Source of the DNA: Zhongshania marina
Lineage (GTDB): Bacteria > Pseudomonadota > Gammaproteobacteria > Pseudomonadales > Spongiibacteraceae
NCBI RefSeq assembly: GCF_002915595.1
Contig: NZ_PQGG01000024.1
Location: 38,501-102,500 of the forward strand
DNA length: 64,000 nt
Direction of reading: 5' to 3'
Shown: positions 1-8,869 of the stretch, one piece after another
Layout of the letters: every line of letters begins with the position of its first letter
Numbering within the stretch: the first letter of the stretch is position 1
Translations under genes and position numbers: made by a program
The notes under the pieces: model-generated
The model's database searches: none
The model's input: only the letters and a program-made list of their open reading frames with translations
What the model was told of the DNA's origin: nothing

Positions 1-71
1 GCGGCGCTCTCTAGAAAGTCGCGAACTTCACGGCGAAAGGTGTCGAGTTCACTCAACTGATTAGACATCAT
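1..71 (-). CDS. Acyl-CoA dehydrogenase, N-terminal fragment
   Basis: Only the first two dozen codons are inside the window; the gene continues beyond the left edge. The reverse strand reads MMSNQLSELDTFRREVRDFL, and the FRREVRDFL stretch is the usual first helix of acyl-CoA dehydrogenases, flavoenzymes that start beta-oxidation by oxidising acyl-CoA to enoyl-CoA. Two ATG codons are adjacent (69-71 and 66-68). The outer one overlaps the TGA of the upstream thioesterase gene (ATGA), which suggests translational coupling in one leftward operon with the thioesterase and the flavoprotein. The family call rests on a very short stretch, so substrate class cannot be judged. Confidence 0.65.
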   Translation of the reverse strand, partial: MMSNQLSELDTFRREVRDFLESA

Positions 72-553
72 CAATTTCCTACGAGCTTAGAATTTCGAAT
101 TAATTGGAGTCCGCCGCCGTGGGCAGCGGATCGGGGTTCGTTGATGCGAAGAAAGCGCAGCACTTCAATTTCAAAATACTGGCGCAAATCATCTTCTAAT
201 GGCTGCGGATTCCGCGTTTGCGTATTCACATAATTAAGCAGCGCCTTACCTACTGCCCGCAGTTTTTGGTCTTGGTAAAAGCGGCAGCCCAGTTCAATGC
301 TATCGGCTTGCACCTCAAGTACCGAGACTTCAACGTAGAAGTCTTGGCTGATGCGGGCGGCGGATAAAAAATCTAACTGCATCGACGCCGCATGCCACAT
401 GCCCTTGCGTGCCTCAGCCGTCGCTAGAGCTGCATTAACCTCTGCCAAATAGCGAAGGCCAGCCTGTTCAAAGCAAATCGACAGCAGCGTATTGTTTAAT
501 CGCCGTCCCTCAGTGTCTTTAAAATCAGACTGCGCGAAGGTAAAGGTTTTCAT
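71..553 (-). CDS. Hotdog-fold acyl-CoA thioesterase (YbgC/4HBT type)
   Basis: A 160-residue protein with the size and pattern of single-domain 4-hydroxybenzoyl-CoA-thioesterase-like enzymes: an early helix with FEQAGLRYL, then a beta-rich half with MQLDFLSAARISQDFYVEVSV and a strand ending in GKALLNYVN. Such enzymes hydrolyse acyl-CoA to free acid plus CoA in the cytoplasm. The usual catalytic Asp of the YbgC subgroup is not obvious near the N-terminus, so the exact subfamily is uncertain. It lies 42 nt downstream of the nitronate-monooxygenase-like gene and overlaps the next acyl-CoA dehydrogenase by ATGA, so it is probably one operon devoted to acyl-CoA turnover. Substrate unknown. Confidence 0.7.
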   Translation of the reverse strand: MKTFTFAQSDFKDTEGRRLNNTLLSICFEQAGLRYLAEVNAALATAEARKGMWHAASMQLDFLSAARISQDFYVEVSVLEVQADSIELGCRFYQDQKLRAVGKALLNYVNTQTRNPQPLEDDLRQYFEIEVLRFLRINEPRSAAHGGGLQLIRNSKLVGN

Positions 554-595
554 AGATGTTTCCTCAAGCCGGCAGTGCGTTTAGCGTCGCCATGA

Positions 596-1582
596 TTAGT
601 TTGCGCTCACCATGCCCGCTAGGCGTTGAGCGATGATGGCTTCGGCTTCGCCTACCATGCGTTCAATCAATACTTGGCAGCTAGGAATGTCATCAATTAA
701 GCCCATGACCAATCCAGCGGTCCACACACCATCGTCGGTATCACCTTTTTCCAATACATTTTCACGGCCGCGTTTGCCGGCAACTAGCGCTTGTAGATCG
801 GCAAAATCGGTGTCACCGGCTTGTGATTCAATCTCTAAAACTTGACGGGCAATACTGTTTTTATAAATACGCGCGGTATTTTTTAGTGTTCGGAAAATCA
901 GTGCAGTATCTAGCTCGCTGCTTTCTACCATCATCTGTTTTACGTTGTGGTGAACGGGGGCCTCTAAGGTGGCGACAAAGCGAGTGCCCATATTCACGCC
1001 CTCGGCACCTAGTGCCAGTGCCGCCGCAAGACCTTGACCATTGCCGATACCACCAGAGGCAATCATTGGAATAGTAAGTTTGGCCGCCGCGCAGGGCAGC
1101 AGGACTAAATTCGGCACATCGTCTTCACCGGGGTGGCCGGCACATTCGAAGCCGTCCACACTGGCGGCGGCGCAGCCAATTGCTTCGGCTTTCAAGGCGT
1201 GGCGCACCGACGTGCATTTATGAATAACTTTTACGCCGGCAGCGTTAAAGGCGGGCATAAAATCCTCTGGGCTGCGGCCGGCGGTTTCCACCACTTTTAT
1301 GCCTTCTTCAATAATGACCTTGGCGTATTCGTCGTAGGGAACCGGATTGATCGTGGGTAGCAGGGTAAGGTTTACGCCGAAGGGCTTGCTGGTCATTTCG
1401 CGGCAGCGGCGGATTTCATTGCGCAGCGCTTCTGGAGTCGGCTGGGTTAGCGCAGTAATAATTCCCAAACCCCCGGCGTTAGAAACCGCGGCAGCTAATT
1501 CTGCTAGGCCCACGGCCATCATGCCGCCTTGAATAATCGGATGCTCAATGCCGAGAAGTTCGGTTAATCTTGTCTTAATCAT
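596..1582 (-). CDS. NAD(P)H-dependent flavin oxidoreductase / nitronate monooxygenase family
   Basis: A 328-residue TIM-barrel flavoprotein of the 2-nitropropane dioxygenase family. The N-terminus IEHPIIQGGMMAVGLAELAA with the following SNAGGLGII is the family FMN-binding start; GIGNGQGLAAALALGAEGV and MGTRFVAT form the phosphate-binding end of the barrel. Members oxidise nitronates or act as NAD(P)H:quinone or enoyl reductases (FabK is a relative). Clustering with acyl-CoA dehydrogenase and thioesterase genes is common for this family and suggests a role in fatty-acid or isoprenoid catabolism rather than nitroalkane detoxification (inference). First gene of the leftward operon, divergent from the acyl-CoA ligase at 1886. 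Confidence 0.82.
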   Translation of the reverse strand: MIKTRLTELLGIEHPIIQGGMMAVGLAELAAAVSNAGGLGIITALTQPTPEALRNEIRRCREMTSKPFGVNLTLLPTINPVPYDEYAKVIIEEGIKVVETAGRSPEDFMPAFNAAGVKVIHKCTSVRHALKAEAIGCAAASVDGFECAGHPGEDDVPNLVLLPCAAAKLTIPMIASGGIGNGQGLAAALALGAEGVNMGTRFVATLEAPVHHNVKQMMVESSELDTALIFRTLKNTARIYKNSIARQVLEIESQAGDTDFADLQALVAGKRGRENVLEKGDTDDGVWTAGLVMGLIDDIPSCQVLIERMVGEAEAIIAQRLAGMVSAN

Positions 1583-1885
1583 TTATAAATCCTTAATCCA
1601 GCTTTGCCGCGAATAATGGCTCGGCGATAATCTCGGTCCCTCGGGACGTCATTTTTCAGCAGTGTGCAAACACTCCTGCCACTGCCTGTGCACTCTAAGC
1701 AAATGCCGCCAAGCCAGACAGGTCGGTGCGCGACAATACTTGTCCAATGGCGTCAGCGGACAGAAAGCGGCCCCAGAGTCCGCACTGGCGCCCTGCGACA
1801 AGCCTTGGCGTAGCTCGCCAATCTCCCATGCCAATAGCATTGCAAAATGACACGCTGAAAATAATGAGCTGCGCAGAGGCTGACG
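1583..1885. other. Divergent intergenic region
   Basis: About 300 bases between the leftward flavoprotein operon and the rightward acyl-CoA ligase must hold both promoters. I see no confident -35/-10 pair, terminator or clear operator. Reverse-strand open frames here have no recognisable content and run into the ligase gene; I treat them as chance. A GAGG stretch just before 1886 can serve as the ligase ribosome-binding site. Confidence 0.5.
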
Positions 1886-3442
1886 ATGCTGATCCACCAA
1901 ATGATTGAATACAACGCCCAGAACTATCCTGCGCTGAATGCGCTGCGCTTTGCGGGTGCGACCATAACGTATGAGCAGTTCAATACCCGTGCGACCGCGC
2001 TTGCGGCGGGTCTGCAAGAGCTTGGTTTAAAACCGGGCTGCCGTTTGGCCTTGTTGGCAAAAAACAGTCTTGAGTATCCGCTTTTGCTATTGGCTTGTTT
2101 GAAGGCGGGCATCACTCTGGTTCCGCTAAACTATCGGCTGGCGCCAATGGAGCTGAGCTATATCCTCAGTGACAGCAAAAGCGAAATGCTGGTAGTGGGT
2201 GATGAAGAGTTGTTGAACGCGGCGGCGCAATCAGAGGCGGTTGCGGGTATCGCGCATCGCTTTTATTGCGGTGGTGCTCAGGGTGATTGGCGGGGCTTGG
2301 CTGAGTTAGAGATTGATGCCGCTAATTTGTCTCCGCATCACGGTAGCGAGCAGGACACGGTTTTACAGCTTTATACCAGTGGCACCACGGGTTACCCCAA
2401 GGGTGTGATGATTGGCCATCGCCAACTCAGTGACGGTTACATCATGACCAACCAAATTACACCGCGTGCTCAGGTAGCAGACAGCGGCATTATTCCATTG
2501 CCGATGTTCCATGTAGCGGGTATGGCGGCGACCTTGTATTGGCTGTGCAATGGCATGACCGTAGAGTTAATGGCCGACTTTATTCCCCAGCAGGTGGTGG
2601 ACGCCATTATTAGCAATGATCGCTGCGATATTGTCTTAGTGCCCGCCATGATTCAGGCAATTTTAGCCTTTGTGCCAAATATTCAGGACTACGATTTCTC
2701 GTCTTTAAAACGTATTACCTATGGCGCGTCGCCTATTTCCTTAAAAACCCTGCAGACGGCCTTGAAAATTTTTAAATGCGATTTTGTGCAGGGTTTTGGT
2801 ATGACCGAGCTGAGCTGCATGGTGCTGTGTTTGCAGCCTAGCGATCATGAGCGGGCCTTGGCGGGTGAGCCAAATTTGCTGCGTAGCTGCGGTCGGCCTT
2901 TGCCCGGTGCAGAGTTAAAAATAGTCGATGAGCAGGGCAATACTCTAGCACCCGGCGAAACCGGTGAATTACTCGTGCGCTCGTCAACGACCATGCAGGG
3001 TTATTGGCAGTTGCCAGAAAAAACCGCAGAGACCGTTGTTGATGGCTGGCTGCATACTGGTGATGCTGGCTATTTAGATGAGGACGGTTTCTTTTATATT
3101 CGCGACCGTGTGAAAGACATGATTGTTTCCGGTGGTGAAAATATTTACCCAGCAGAAGTAGAGAATGCCTTGTTTAGCCATCCCGCGATCCAAGACGTTG
3201 CTGTCATCGGCGTGCCAGATATTAAATTTGGCGAAGCGGCATTGGCGGTGTGCGTATTAAAAGCGGGTGAGACGGTAGACGGCAATGCCCTCGTCGAATT
3301 TTGTAAAACCCGTTTGGCGGGTTACAAAACACCGCGTCAATACAGCTTTGTTCAGGAGTTGCCGCGCAACCCGTCTGGCAAGGTATTGAAGCGAATTTTG
3401 CGTGAACCGTATTGGGAAAATACCGAGCGCCAAGTCGGTTAA
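1886..3442 (+). CDS. Acyl-CoA synthetase (AMP-forming, FadD-like)
   Basis: A 518-residue ANL-superfamily enzyme that activates a carboxylic acid to its CoA thioester through an acyl-adenylate. Seen motifs: P-loop-like YTSGTTGYPKGVM near residue 163, the adenine-binding GFGMTEL, the hinge region YIRDRVKDMIVSGGENIYPA near residue 410, and the C-terminal catalytic lysine in PRNPSGKVLKR. Length is typical of medium/long-chain or aryl acid ligases. ATG 1886 is preceded by a GAGG ribosome-binding site. It stands alone, reading towards the TonB receptors; with the neighbouring acyl-CoA dehydrogenases and hydratase it would feed beta-oxidation. Chain length and substrate cannot be decided from sequence. 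Confidence 0.88.
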   Translation: MLIHQMIEYNAQNYPALNALRFAGATITYEQFNTRATALAAGLQELGLKPGCRLALLAKNSLEYPLLLLACLKAGITLVPLNYRLAPMELSYILSDSKSEMLVVGDEELLNAAAQSEAVAGIAHRFYCGGAQGDWRGLAELEIDAANLSPHHGSEQDTVLQLYTSGTTGYPKGVMIGHRQLSDGYIMTNQITPRAQVADSGIIPLPMFHVAGMAATLYWLCNGMTVELMADFIPQQVVDAIISNDRCDIVLVPAMIQAILAFVPNIQDYDFSSLKRITYGASPISLKTLQTALKIFKCDFVQGFGMTELSCMVLCLQPSDHERALAGEPNLLRSCGRPLPGAELKIVDEQGNTLAPGETGELLVRSSTTMQGYWQLPEKTAETVVDGWLHTGDAGYLDEDGFFYIRDRVKDMIVSGGENIYPAEVENALFSHPAIQDVAVIGVPDIKFGEAALAVCVLKAGETVDGNALVEFCKTRLAGYKTPRQYSFVQELPRNPSGKVLKRILREPYWENTERQVG

Positions 3443-3693
3443 ATCCTTTGTGGTGGCAGCCTACCACTCCGGGTATTTTTGCGCTGCCACCTTTTTTCAT
3501 TTGCTTATCGGGCAAGATATTCTCCACGCATCGGTTCCACACCGCTTTCGCCTAAGTACTTATACTTATTTTTTGCCGGTCTTTGTCTCGTCTGACAATC
3601 GCTGTCGCCTTGAACCAATCTCTTTTATCAACTTGCCCAGACAATGGTGCGGCAAATATTCGGCGGCTGTTTGATGTCGGTAGCCTGAAAGAA

Positions 3694-3701
3694 AATAATA
3701 A
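3694..3701 (+). promoter_or_regulatory. AATAATAA (Hfq/Crc CA-motif-like) before TonB receptor 1
   Basis: AATAATAA lies three bases upstream of the GGAG ribosome-binding site of the 3716 gene. It fits AANAAYAA, the motif at which Hfq with Crc represses translation in Pseudomonas. A CrcZ-like decoy RNA with the same motif is present near 43.9 kb. Functional assignment is inference. Confidence 0.45.
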
Positions 3702-3715
3702 TCTGGAGCAAAATC

Positions 3716-6034
3716 ATGTTAAGTAAAGTCACACGTTTTACTATGACGACCTTGGCGACGGCGATAGCCGGTCTTGGCTCTATACATGCGCAAGCGCAAA
3801 CAGAGGGCGCCAAACAATTAGAAGAAGTGCTGGTTACTGCTCAGCGCCGTAGCGAAAGTCAGCAAGATGTGCCGGTTGCGGTTACCGCCGCTAGCCGTGA
3901 AGACATGGCGCTGGCGCAGGTAGACAGCATAGGCAATATTCAGGCGATTTCTCCCAGTATTAAATTTGATGTTACGAACTCGGCAGCGAACAGCGCGAAT
4001 ATTTTTATTCGCGGTATTGGCACCGTGGGTAATAACCGTTCTTTTGAAGGAGCGGTGGGTGTGTTCATCGACGGTGTATATCGCACCCGCGCTGGGCAGG
4101 CCATGCAAAACTGGCTAGATATGGAAAGTTTGCAGGTCTTGCGCGGGCCACAGGGAACGCTCTTTGGAAAGAACACCTCGGCAGGTGCGCTGTTAATTAG
4201 CAGTCGCGCGCCAAGTTTAGATTCAGCCGAAGGTGATATTGAACTCACCTTAGGTAATTACAATAAACAGTTGTTGCGCGGCGCCTACAATATGCCAACG
4301 AGGGAGCGTTCTGCGCTTCGGGTGGCGGGTTTGTGGGCCGAGCGAGATGGCTTTATCGAAAACCCCAATGGCGGTGACTACAATGAATCCGCTCCCCGTG
4401 CCCTGAAGGCGCAGTGGTTATTCGAGCCAAGCGAGGCACTGAGCTTAAGAATGATTGCAGATTGGTCTGAGTCAGACACCAACTGCTGCTACGGTCAGGT
4501 AGATGCCGTAGACGGCCCGCTGCAGGGCTATATCGACAATGTGCTGATTCCTGCTCGCGGCCTGAAAGCGCCATCTTCTAATTTTGATGATTACGAACAG
4601 GTGCTGAGTAATGATACCCAGCAGTCAATTAGCGACGAAGGTCTGCAGTTGATTGCGGAGCTTGAGCTGGCTAACGGCGCAATTCTGAAATCGACCACGG
4701 CTTACCGCCTTTGGGAAATTGAACAGATTGGTATGGATGCCGACTTCAGCGGCGCCAATGTGCTTACCATTAATGAGTCTTTGGAAACCGAAGTGTTCTC
4801 GCAGGAGTTTACCCTCTCTGGCGATATGGACGGCTTTGGTCCAGTTAAAGCTGCCGACTACGTGATGGGCGTGTACTACGCAGACGAAGATATTTTTGCG
4901 AATAATGAGCTGCTATGGGGTGATCAAGCCCAAGAGTTTTTCGACACAGTGATTGGTGTGCCGGGTGCAGTCGACGCCTCAGAGGGTTTGTGGGCTCATC
5001 ACCATATGCCTGCAGAAAGTCAGTCTTATGCCGCGTTTATGCACTGGAATTTAGATTTCAGCGAGCAGTGGGGCGCGGCAATAGGTTTGCGTTATTCCAA
5101 AGATGAAAAGCAGGGCGCTATCGAGCGCGTGTTTTTTACCTCCACAGTGAATTCTGCATTCCGTGCCCAAGGGGTTCAGCCGGGGCCGACCTACGACCAA
5201 GATTATAGTGACTCTGCGCTAAGTGGCTCGCTGGCATTGCAATACCATATCAGCGATGCGGTGATGGCCTATGCGTCCTATAGCCGTGGTTATAAAGCGG
5301 GTGGCGTGAATATTGATAACACCGCAGCCGGTGGCGTGGGTGATAACCCAGCGGAGGCGAGCTGCGCTAGTTTTGGCGACTGCGTACCTAATGATCCGCG
5401 TTACGATTCTGAGTTTATCGACGGCTATGAATTGGGCTTGAAGGCCGAGTATCTTGATCGTCGTGCCCGCAGCAATATCGCGCTGTTTTACAACGACATG
5501 AAAGACTTGCAGGTGGCCTTGTTCAGCGGCACCGCCTTTAGCGTGATCAATGCATCTGATGCCGAAGTGTACGGTGCAGAAATCGAAAACCAATTTTTGC
5601 TCAATGATTGGCTGAGCATGAATGTTGATGTTACATGGTTGGCTGAGGCGCGCTTTGGTGAGAATGCTAGCTTGGGAATTCTCTCTGATCGGGAGTTTGC
5701 ACAAGCGCCAGAGTTAGCCGGTAATCTGAGTTTTACCGTTGACCAAGCAATTAGCAATGAGCTGTCATTTAAAGCTCGCGTAGCGGCCATGTACTCCGGT
5801 GAGCAATATACCAATGCCTCGAATAATTTAGAGCGTGATGCGGAAACTGAGCTAAACCTCAGCGCCGGTATTCATTCTGAATCCAAGGGCTGGAGTGTGA
5901 CGCTGTGGGTTCAAAACGCTACCGACGAGCGCTACGTAACGCAGCATTTTAATTCGCCTTTGCAGGGTACGGATGCCAATGCCTATGTGTCTGCGCCCAG
6001 AACCTATGGGGTAAGCTTCCGCGCCGCATTTTAG
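3716..6034 (+). CDS. TonB-dependent outer-membrane receptor (copy 1)
   Basis: A 772-residue receptor for energised uptake across the outer membrane. A signal peptide ends at IHAQAQ; the plug begins with LEEVLVTAQRRSE (TonB-box-like region) and contains the family motif LRGPQGTLFGKNTSAGAL. The C-terminal barrel includes YASYSRGYKAGGVN and ends in GVSFRAAF with the terminal Phe recognised for barrel insertion. A CC pair occurs in the DTNCCYGQVD loop. The family (FecA/OmpC-like, Sphingomonad-type sugar/terpenoid/steroid receptors) is broad, so substrate is unknown. It is a tandem paralogue of the 6260 gene, with long nearly identical plug regions. SD GGAG precedes ATG 3716; a strong terminator follows. 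Gene neighbours suggest a lipid-like or terpenoid-like substrate (inference). Confidence 0.9.
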   Translation: MLSKVTRFTMTTLATAIAGLGSIHAQAQTEGAKQLEEVLVTAQRRSESQQDVPVAVTAASREDMALAQVDSIGNIQAISPSIKFDVTNSAANSANIFIRGIGTVGNNRSFEGAVGVFIDGVYRTRAGQAMQNWLDMESLQVLRGPQGTLFGKNTSAGALLISSRAPSLDSAEGDIELTLGNYNKQLLRGAYNMPTRERSALRVAGLWAERDGFIENPNGGDYNESAPRALKAQWLFEPSEALSLRMIADWSESDTNCCYGQVDAVDGPLQGYIDNVLIPARGLKAPSSNFDDYEQVLSNDTQQSISDEGLQLIAELELANGAILKSTTAYRLWEIEQIGMDADFSGANVLTINESLETEVFSQEFTLSGDMDGFGPVKAADYVMGVYYADEDIFANNELLWGDQAQEFFDTVIGVPGAVDASEGLWAHHHMPAESQSYAAFMHWNLDFSEQWGAAIGLRYSKDEKQGAIERVFFTSTVNSAFRAQGVQPGPTYDQDYSDSALSGSLALQYHISDAVMAYASYSRGYKAGGVNIDNTAAGGVGDNPAEASCASFGDCVPNDPRYDSEFIDGYELGLKAEYLDRRARSNIALFYNDMKDLQVALFSGTAFSVINASDAEVYGAEIENQFLLNDWLSMNVDVTWLAEARFGENASLGILSDREFAQAPELAGNLSFTVDQAISNELSFKARVAAMYSGEQYTNASNNLERDAETELNLSAGIHSESKGWSVTLWVQNATDERYVTQHFNSPLQGTDANAYVSAPRTYGVSFRAAF

Positions 6035-6054
6035 TCGGTAAACGGTTTTACTTT

Positions 6055-6092
6055 GCAGCCAGTTCCCCCTCCGGTGGGCTGGCTGCTTTTTT
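6055..6092 (+). terminator. Rho-independent terminator after TonB receptor 1
   Basis: GCAGCCAG (6055-6062) pairs with CTGGCTGC (6079-6086) and is followed by six T. It begins about 20 nt after the stop codon, so the two receptor genes are separately transcribed. Confidence 0.85.
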
Positions 6093-6233
6093 GTTTTTAG
6101 CCCCTCGGTTTTTGTCTAATGCGGTATCAGCTAACAATTTGTGGCAGTCGCTGCCAATATTGACGCTCTTCAATATTCCACAATAGCTGCAATGATAAGC
6201 TTGTGTCGATGTGGTCAATACCGCAGCCGAGAC

Positions 6234-6241
6234 AATAATAA
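6234..6241 (+). promoter_or_regulatory. AATAATAA (Hfq/Crc CA-motif-like) before TonB receptor 2
   Basis: The same octamer as before receptor 1, here five bases upstream of GGAG (6247-6250) of the 6260 gene. The surrounding leader is otherwise different from that of receptor 1, so the match is not simply copied flanking DNA. Confidence 0.45.
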
Positions 6242-6259
6242 AGAGTGGAGTAGCGCTAG

Positions 6260-8701
6260 ATGATCTCAAACCAATCACTTTTACGCATGACGGCCCTAGC
6301 CTCAGCATTACTGGCGGCCCTACCGGCGACGGCGCAAAGTAGCGCGGGCCGACAGCTCGAAGAGGTGGTGGTGACCGCCCAGCGCCGTTCCGAGAGCATG
6401 CAGGATGTACCGGTTGCGGTAACAGCGGCGACCTCTGAAGACATGGCGATGGCGCAGGTAGATAGCATCGGCAATATTCAGGCGATTTCCCCCAGTATTA
6501 AATTCGACGTCACAAACTCGGCGGCCAACAGCGCCAATATCTTTATTCGCGGTATTGGTACCGTGGGAAATAACCGCAGTTTTGAAGGTGCGGTCGGTGT
6601 GTTTTTTGACGGTGTTTATCGCACCCGCGCTGGTCAAGCCATGCAGAACTGGCTAGACATTGAAAGCCTACAAGCATTGCGCGGCCCGCAGGGCACTCTG
6701 TTTGGTAAGAACACCTCTGCCGGTGCCTTAATTATTAATTCTACCGCCCCGAGCTTAGATGTTGTTGAGGGCAATTATGAATTGTCGGTGGGTAATTACG
6801 GCAAGCAAATGGTGCGCGGTGCATTGAACACGCCGCTTAGCGATACAACGGCGCTGCGTGTTGCCGGTCTGTGGGGCAGCAAAGACGGCTTTATTGAAGA
6901 TCCCAATGGCGGGCAGTATAACGACAGCGCGCCCCGCGCCCTGAAAAGCCAACTGCTATTTGAACCCAGCGATACTTTCAGTTTGCGAGTGATTGCCGAT
7001 TGGTCTCAAGAAGAGGCGAATTGCTGCTACGGACAAGTTGATGTGGTTGACGGCCCCATGCAGGGCTATATCGATCAACTGACAATGGATCGCGGATTAA
7101 AAACGCCGTCCAATAAGTTTGAAGATTATGAGCAGGTCTTGAGTAATGACACCGATCAGAGCGTTGAAGACAAAGGCCTGCAAGTAAACGCGACGTGGCA
7201 ACTAGCCTCTGGTTTGCAGCTCACCTCGGTTACCTCTTATCGCGAGTGGAGCATCGAGCAAATTGGTATGGATGCTGATTTTAGCGGCGCCAATATTTTA
7301 GGTATTAACGAGTCGCTATCGACTGAGGTCTTCTCGCAAGAATTTACCCTCTCCGGCGAGTTCCAAGATTTCGGCCCCTTTAAATACGCCGACTATGTGC
7401 TGGGTGTGTACTACGCCGACGAAGATATCAATGCTGACCACCAGCTAGTGTGGGGCGATCAGGCAACGGAATACGTCACCATTTATGCGCCAGCAGGTTT
7501 GGGTGTGCCGGTAGATTTGATGTTGGCCGCCAGCAATTTAACTGGCTTTTTGCAGGGCTTGGGTATTCCGGTTGACGCCCTGCCTTTGGCACAGCCCGGT
7601 TTAATCAGCGATATTAATATGCAGGGCACGGGTAAATCTTATGCAGCATTTATGCATTGGAATTTTGATTTAACAGATTCTTTGAGCATGACCGCCGGTG
7701 TACGTTACTCCAAAGATGAAAAAACCGGCATGATGCGCCGCCGCTTCTTTACCGCCAACCCGCTTGAACCATTCCGCTTGCTGGGTGCGCAACCCGGCCC
7801 AGAATACGATGACGAATACACCGACTCTGCGGTCAGCGGTCAGTTCGCCCTGCAGTATCAAATCAACGATGACGCAATGGCGTATTTATCTTATAGCTTG
7901 GGTTATAAGTCTGGGGGCGTGAATTTAGACAACCAAGCAGCGGGCAGCGTGGGTGACAATCCCAGCGAACCGACCTGTGGCGTGCCTAGCACCAGCGGCA
8001 CGATTGGCGACTGCACGCCGAATAGCCCCAACTACGAATCTGAATTTATAAAAGGCTATGAATTAGGTTTGAAAACCGATTACTTCGGCGGCCGCGCGCG
8101 GAGCAACTTCGCATTGTTTTACAACGATCTAACCGACCTGCAAGTGGCTAATTTCGACGGCTTGGCATTTAGCATTTTGAATGCCCCCGAAGCAGAAGCC
8201 TACGGTGCCGAAATGGAAAACCAGCTTGTGCTAACTGATGCGCTGACTCTAGGCTTTGATGTGACCTGGTTGCCAGAGGCGCGCTTTGGCGAGTCTGAGG
8301 CCTTAACAGAAGAGGCGCTAGGCACACCGGCTTCGCTGTCGGGCCGCGATTTTGCGCAGGCCCCAGAATTTGTTGGTAATTTATCCTTAAGTTTGGATCA
8401 GCCAATTACCAACAACCTGGCATTGCGTGGTCGTATTGCTGCTTATTATTCTGGCGAGCAGTTTACAAACCCCGCCAATAATCAAAAGCGCGATGCGCAA
8501 ACCGAATACGCCGTCACCATCGGCTTAGAGTCTGCGACCACCGGCTTGTCGGTAAATCTTTGGTGTCAGAACTGCACCGACGAGCGCTATGTTACTCAGC
8601 ACTTTAATTCGCCGCTGCAAAATGTGGGCGACGATTATGACTACAACGGCTATGTGTCGGCACCACGCACTTACGGAGTTACCCTGCGCGGTGCATTTTA
8701 A
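6260..8701 (+). CDS. TonB-dependent outer-membrane receptor (copy 2)
   Basis: An 813-residue receptor paralogous to the 3716 product: same plug (LEEVVVTAQRRSES, LRGPQGTLFGKNTSAGAL), same NCCYGQVD loop, and a barrel ending GVTLRGAF. A signal peptide ends near LPATAQ. It carries an insertion absent from copy 1 around residues 410-455 (AGLGVPVDLMLAAS and following), probably an extracellular loop, and a second Cys pair near the C-terminus (WCQNC). Such loop differences between tandem copies usually tune ligand specificity (inference). GGAG precedes ATG 6260. No strong terminator follows; a GCGGCA/TGCCGC hairpin sits at 8730-8762 without a T-run. Confidence 0.9.
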   Translation: MISNQSLLRMTALASALLAALPATAQSSAGRQLEEVVVTAQRRSESMQDVPVAVTAATSEDMAMAQVDSIGNIQAISPSIKFDVTNSAANSANIFIRGIGTVGNNRSFEGAVGVFFDGVYRTRAGQAMQNWLDIESLQALRGPQGTLFGKNTSAGALIINSTAPSLDVVEGNYELSVGNYGKQMVRGALNTPLSDTTALRVAGLWGSKDGFIEDPNGGQYNDSAPRALKSQLLFEPSDTFSLRVIADWSQEEANCCYGQVDVVDGPMQGYIDQLTMDRGLKTPSNKFEDYEQVLSNDTDQSVEDKGLQVNATWQLASGLQLTSVTSYREWSIEQIGMDADFSGANILGINESLSTEVFSQEFTLSGEFQDFGPFKYADYVLGVYYADEDINADHQLVWGDQATEYVTIYAPAGLGVPVDLMLAASNLTGFLQGLGIPVDALPLAQPGLISDINMQGTGKSYAAFMHWNFDLTDSLSMTAGVRYSKDEKTGMMRRRFFTANPLEPFRLLGAQPGPEYDDEYTDSAVSGQFALQYQINDDAMAYLSYSLGYKSGGVNLDNQAAGSVGDNPSEPTCGVPSTSGTIGDCTPNSPNYESEFIKGYELGLKTDYFGGRARSNFALFYNDLTDLQVANFDGLAFSILNAPEAEAYGAEMENQLVLTDALTLGFDVTWLPEARFGESEALTEEALGTPASLSGRDFAQAPEFVGNLSLSLDQPITNNLALRGRIAAYYSGEQFTNPANNQKRDAQTEYAVTIGLESATTGLSVNLWCQNCTDERYVTQHFNSPLQNVGDDYDYNGYVSAPRTYGVTLRGAF

Positions 8702-8869
8702 GCCGTAGTTAAATCGAAATTAACAGGTCGCGGCAGTTTTGCTTTGCAGCTAAACGTGCCGCCGATCAGCACCGCCGATGTTTTCGCGCATTGGCGTTTA
8801 TCACTAAATTCTCAGTATCTTCACAGCGACTTTCCATCATACCGAACTGAAAAATTGTAAGGATTCATT

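Noticed and set aside
1649..2017. Reverse-strand ORF of 122 codons upstream of and inside the acyl-CoA ligase gene
   Set aside because: Composition is Arg/His/Cys-rich without family features and it overlaps the 5' end of a clear gene; a shadow frame.
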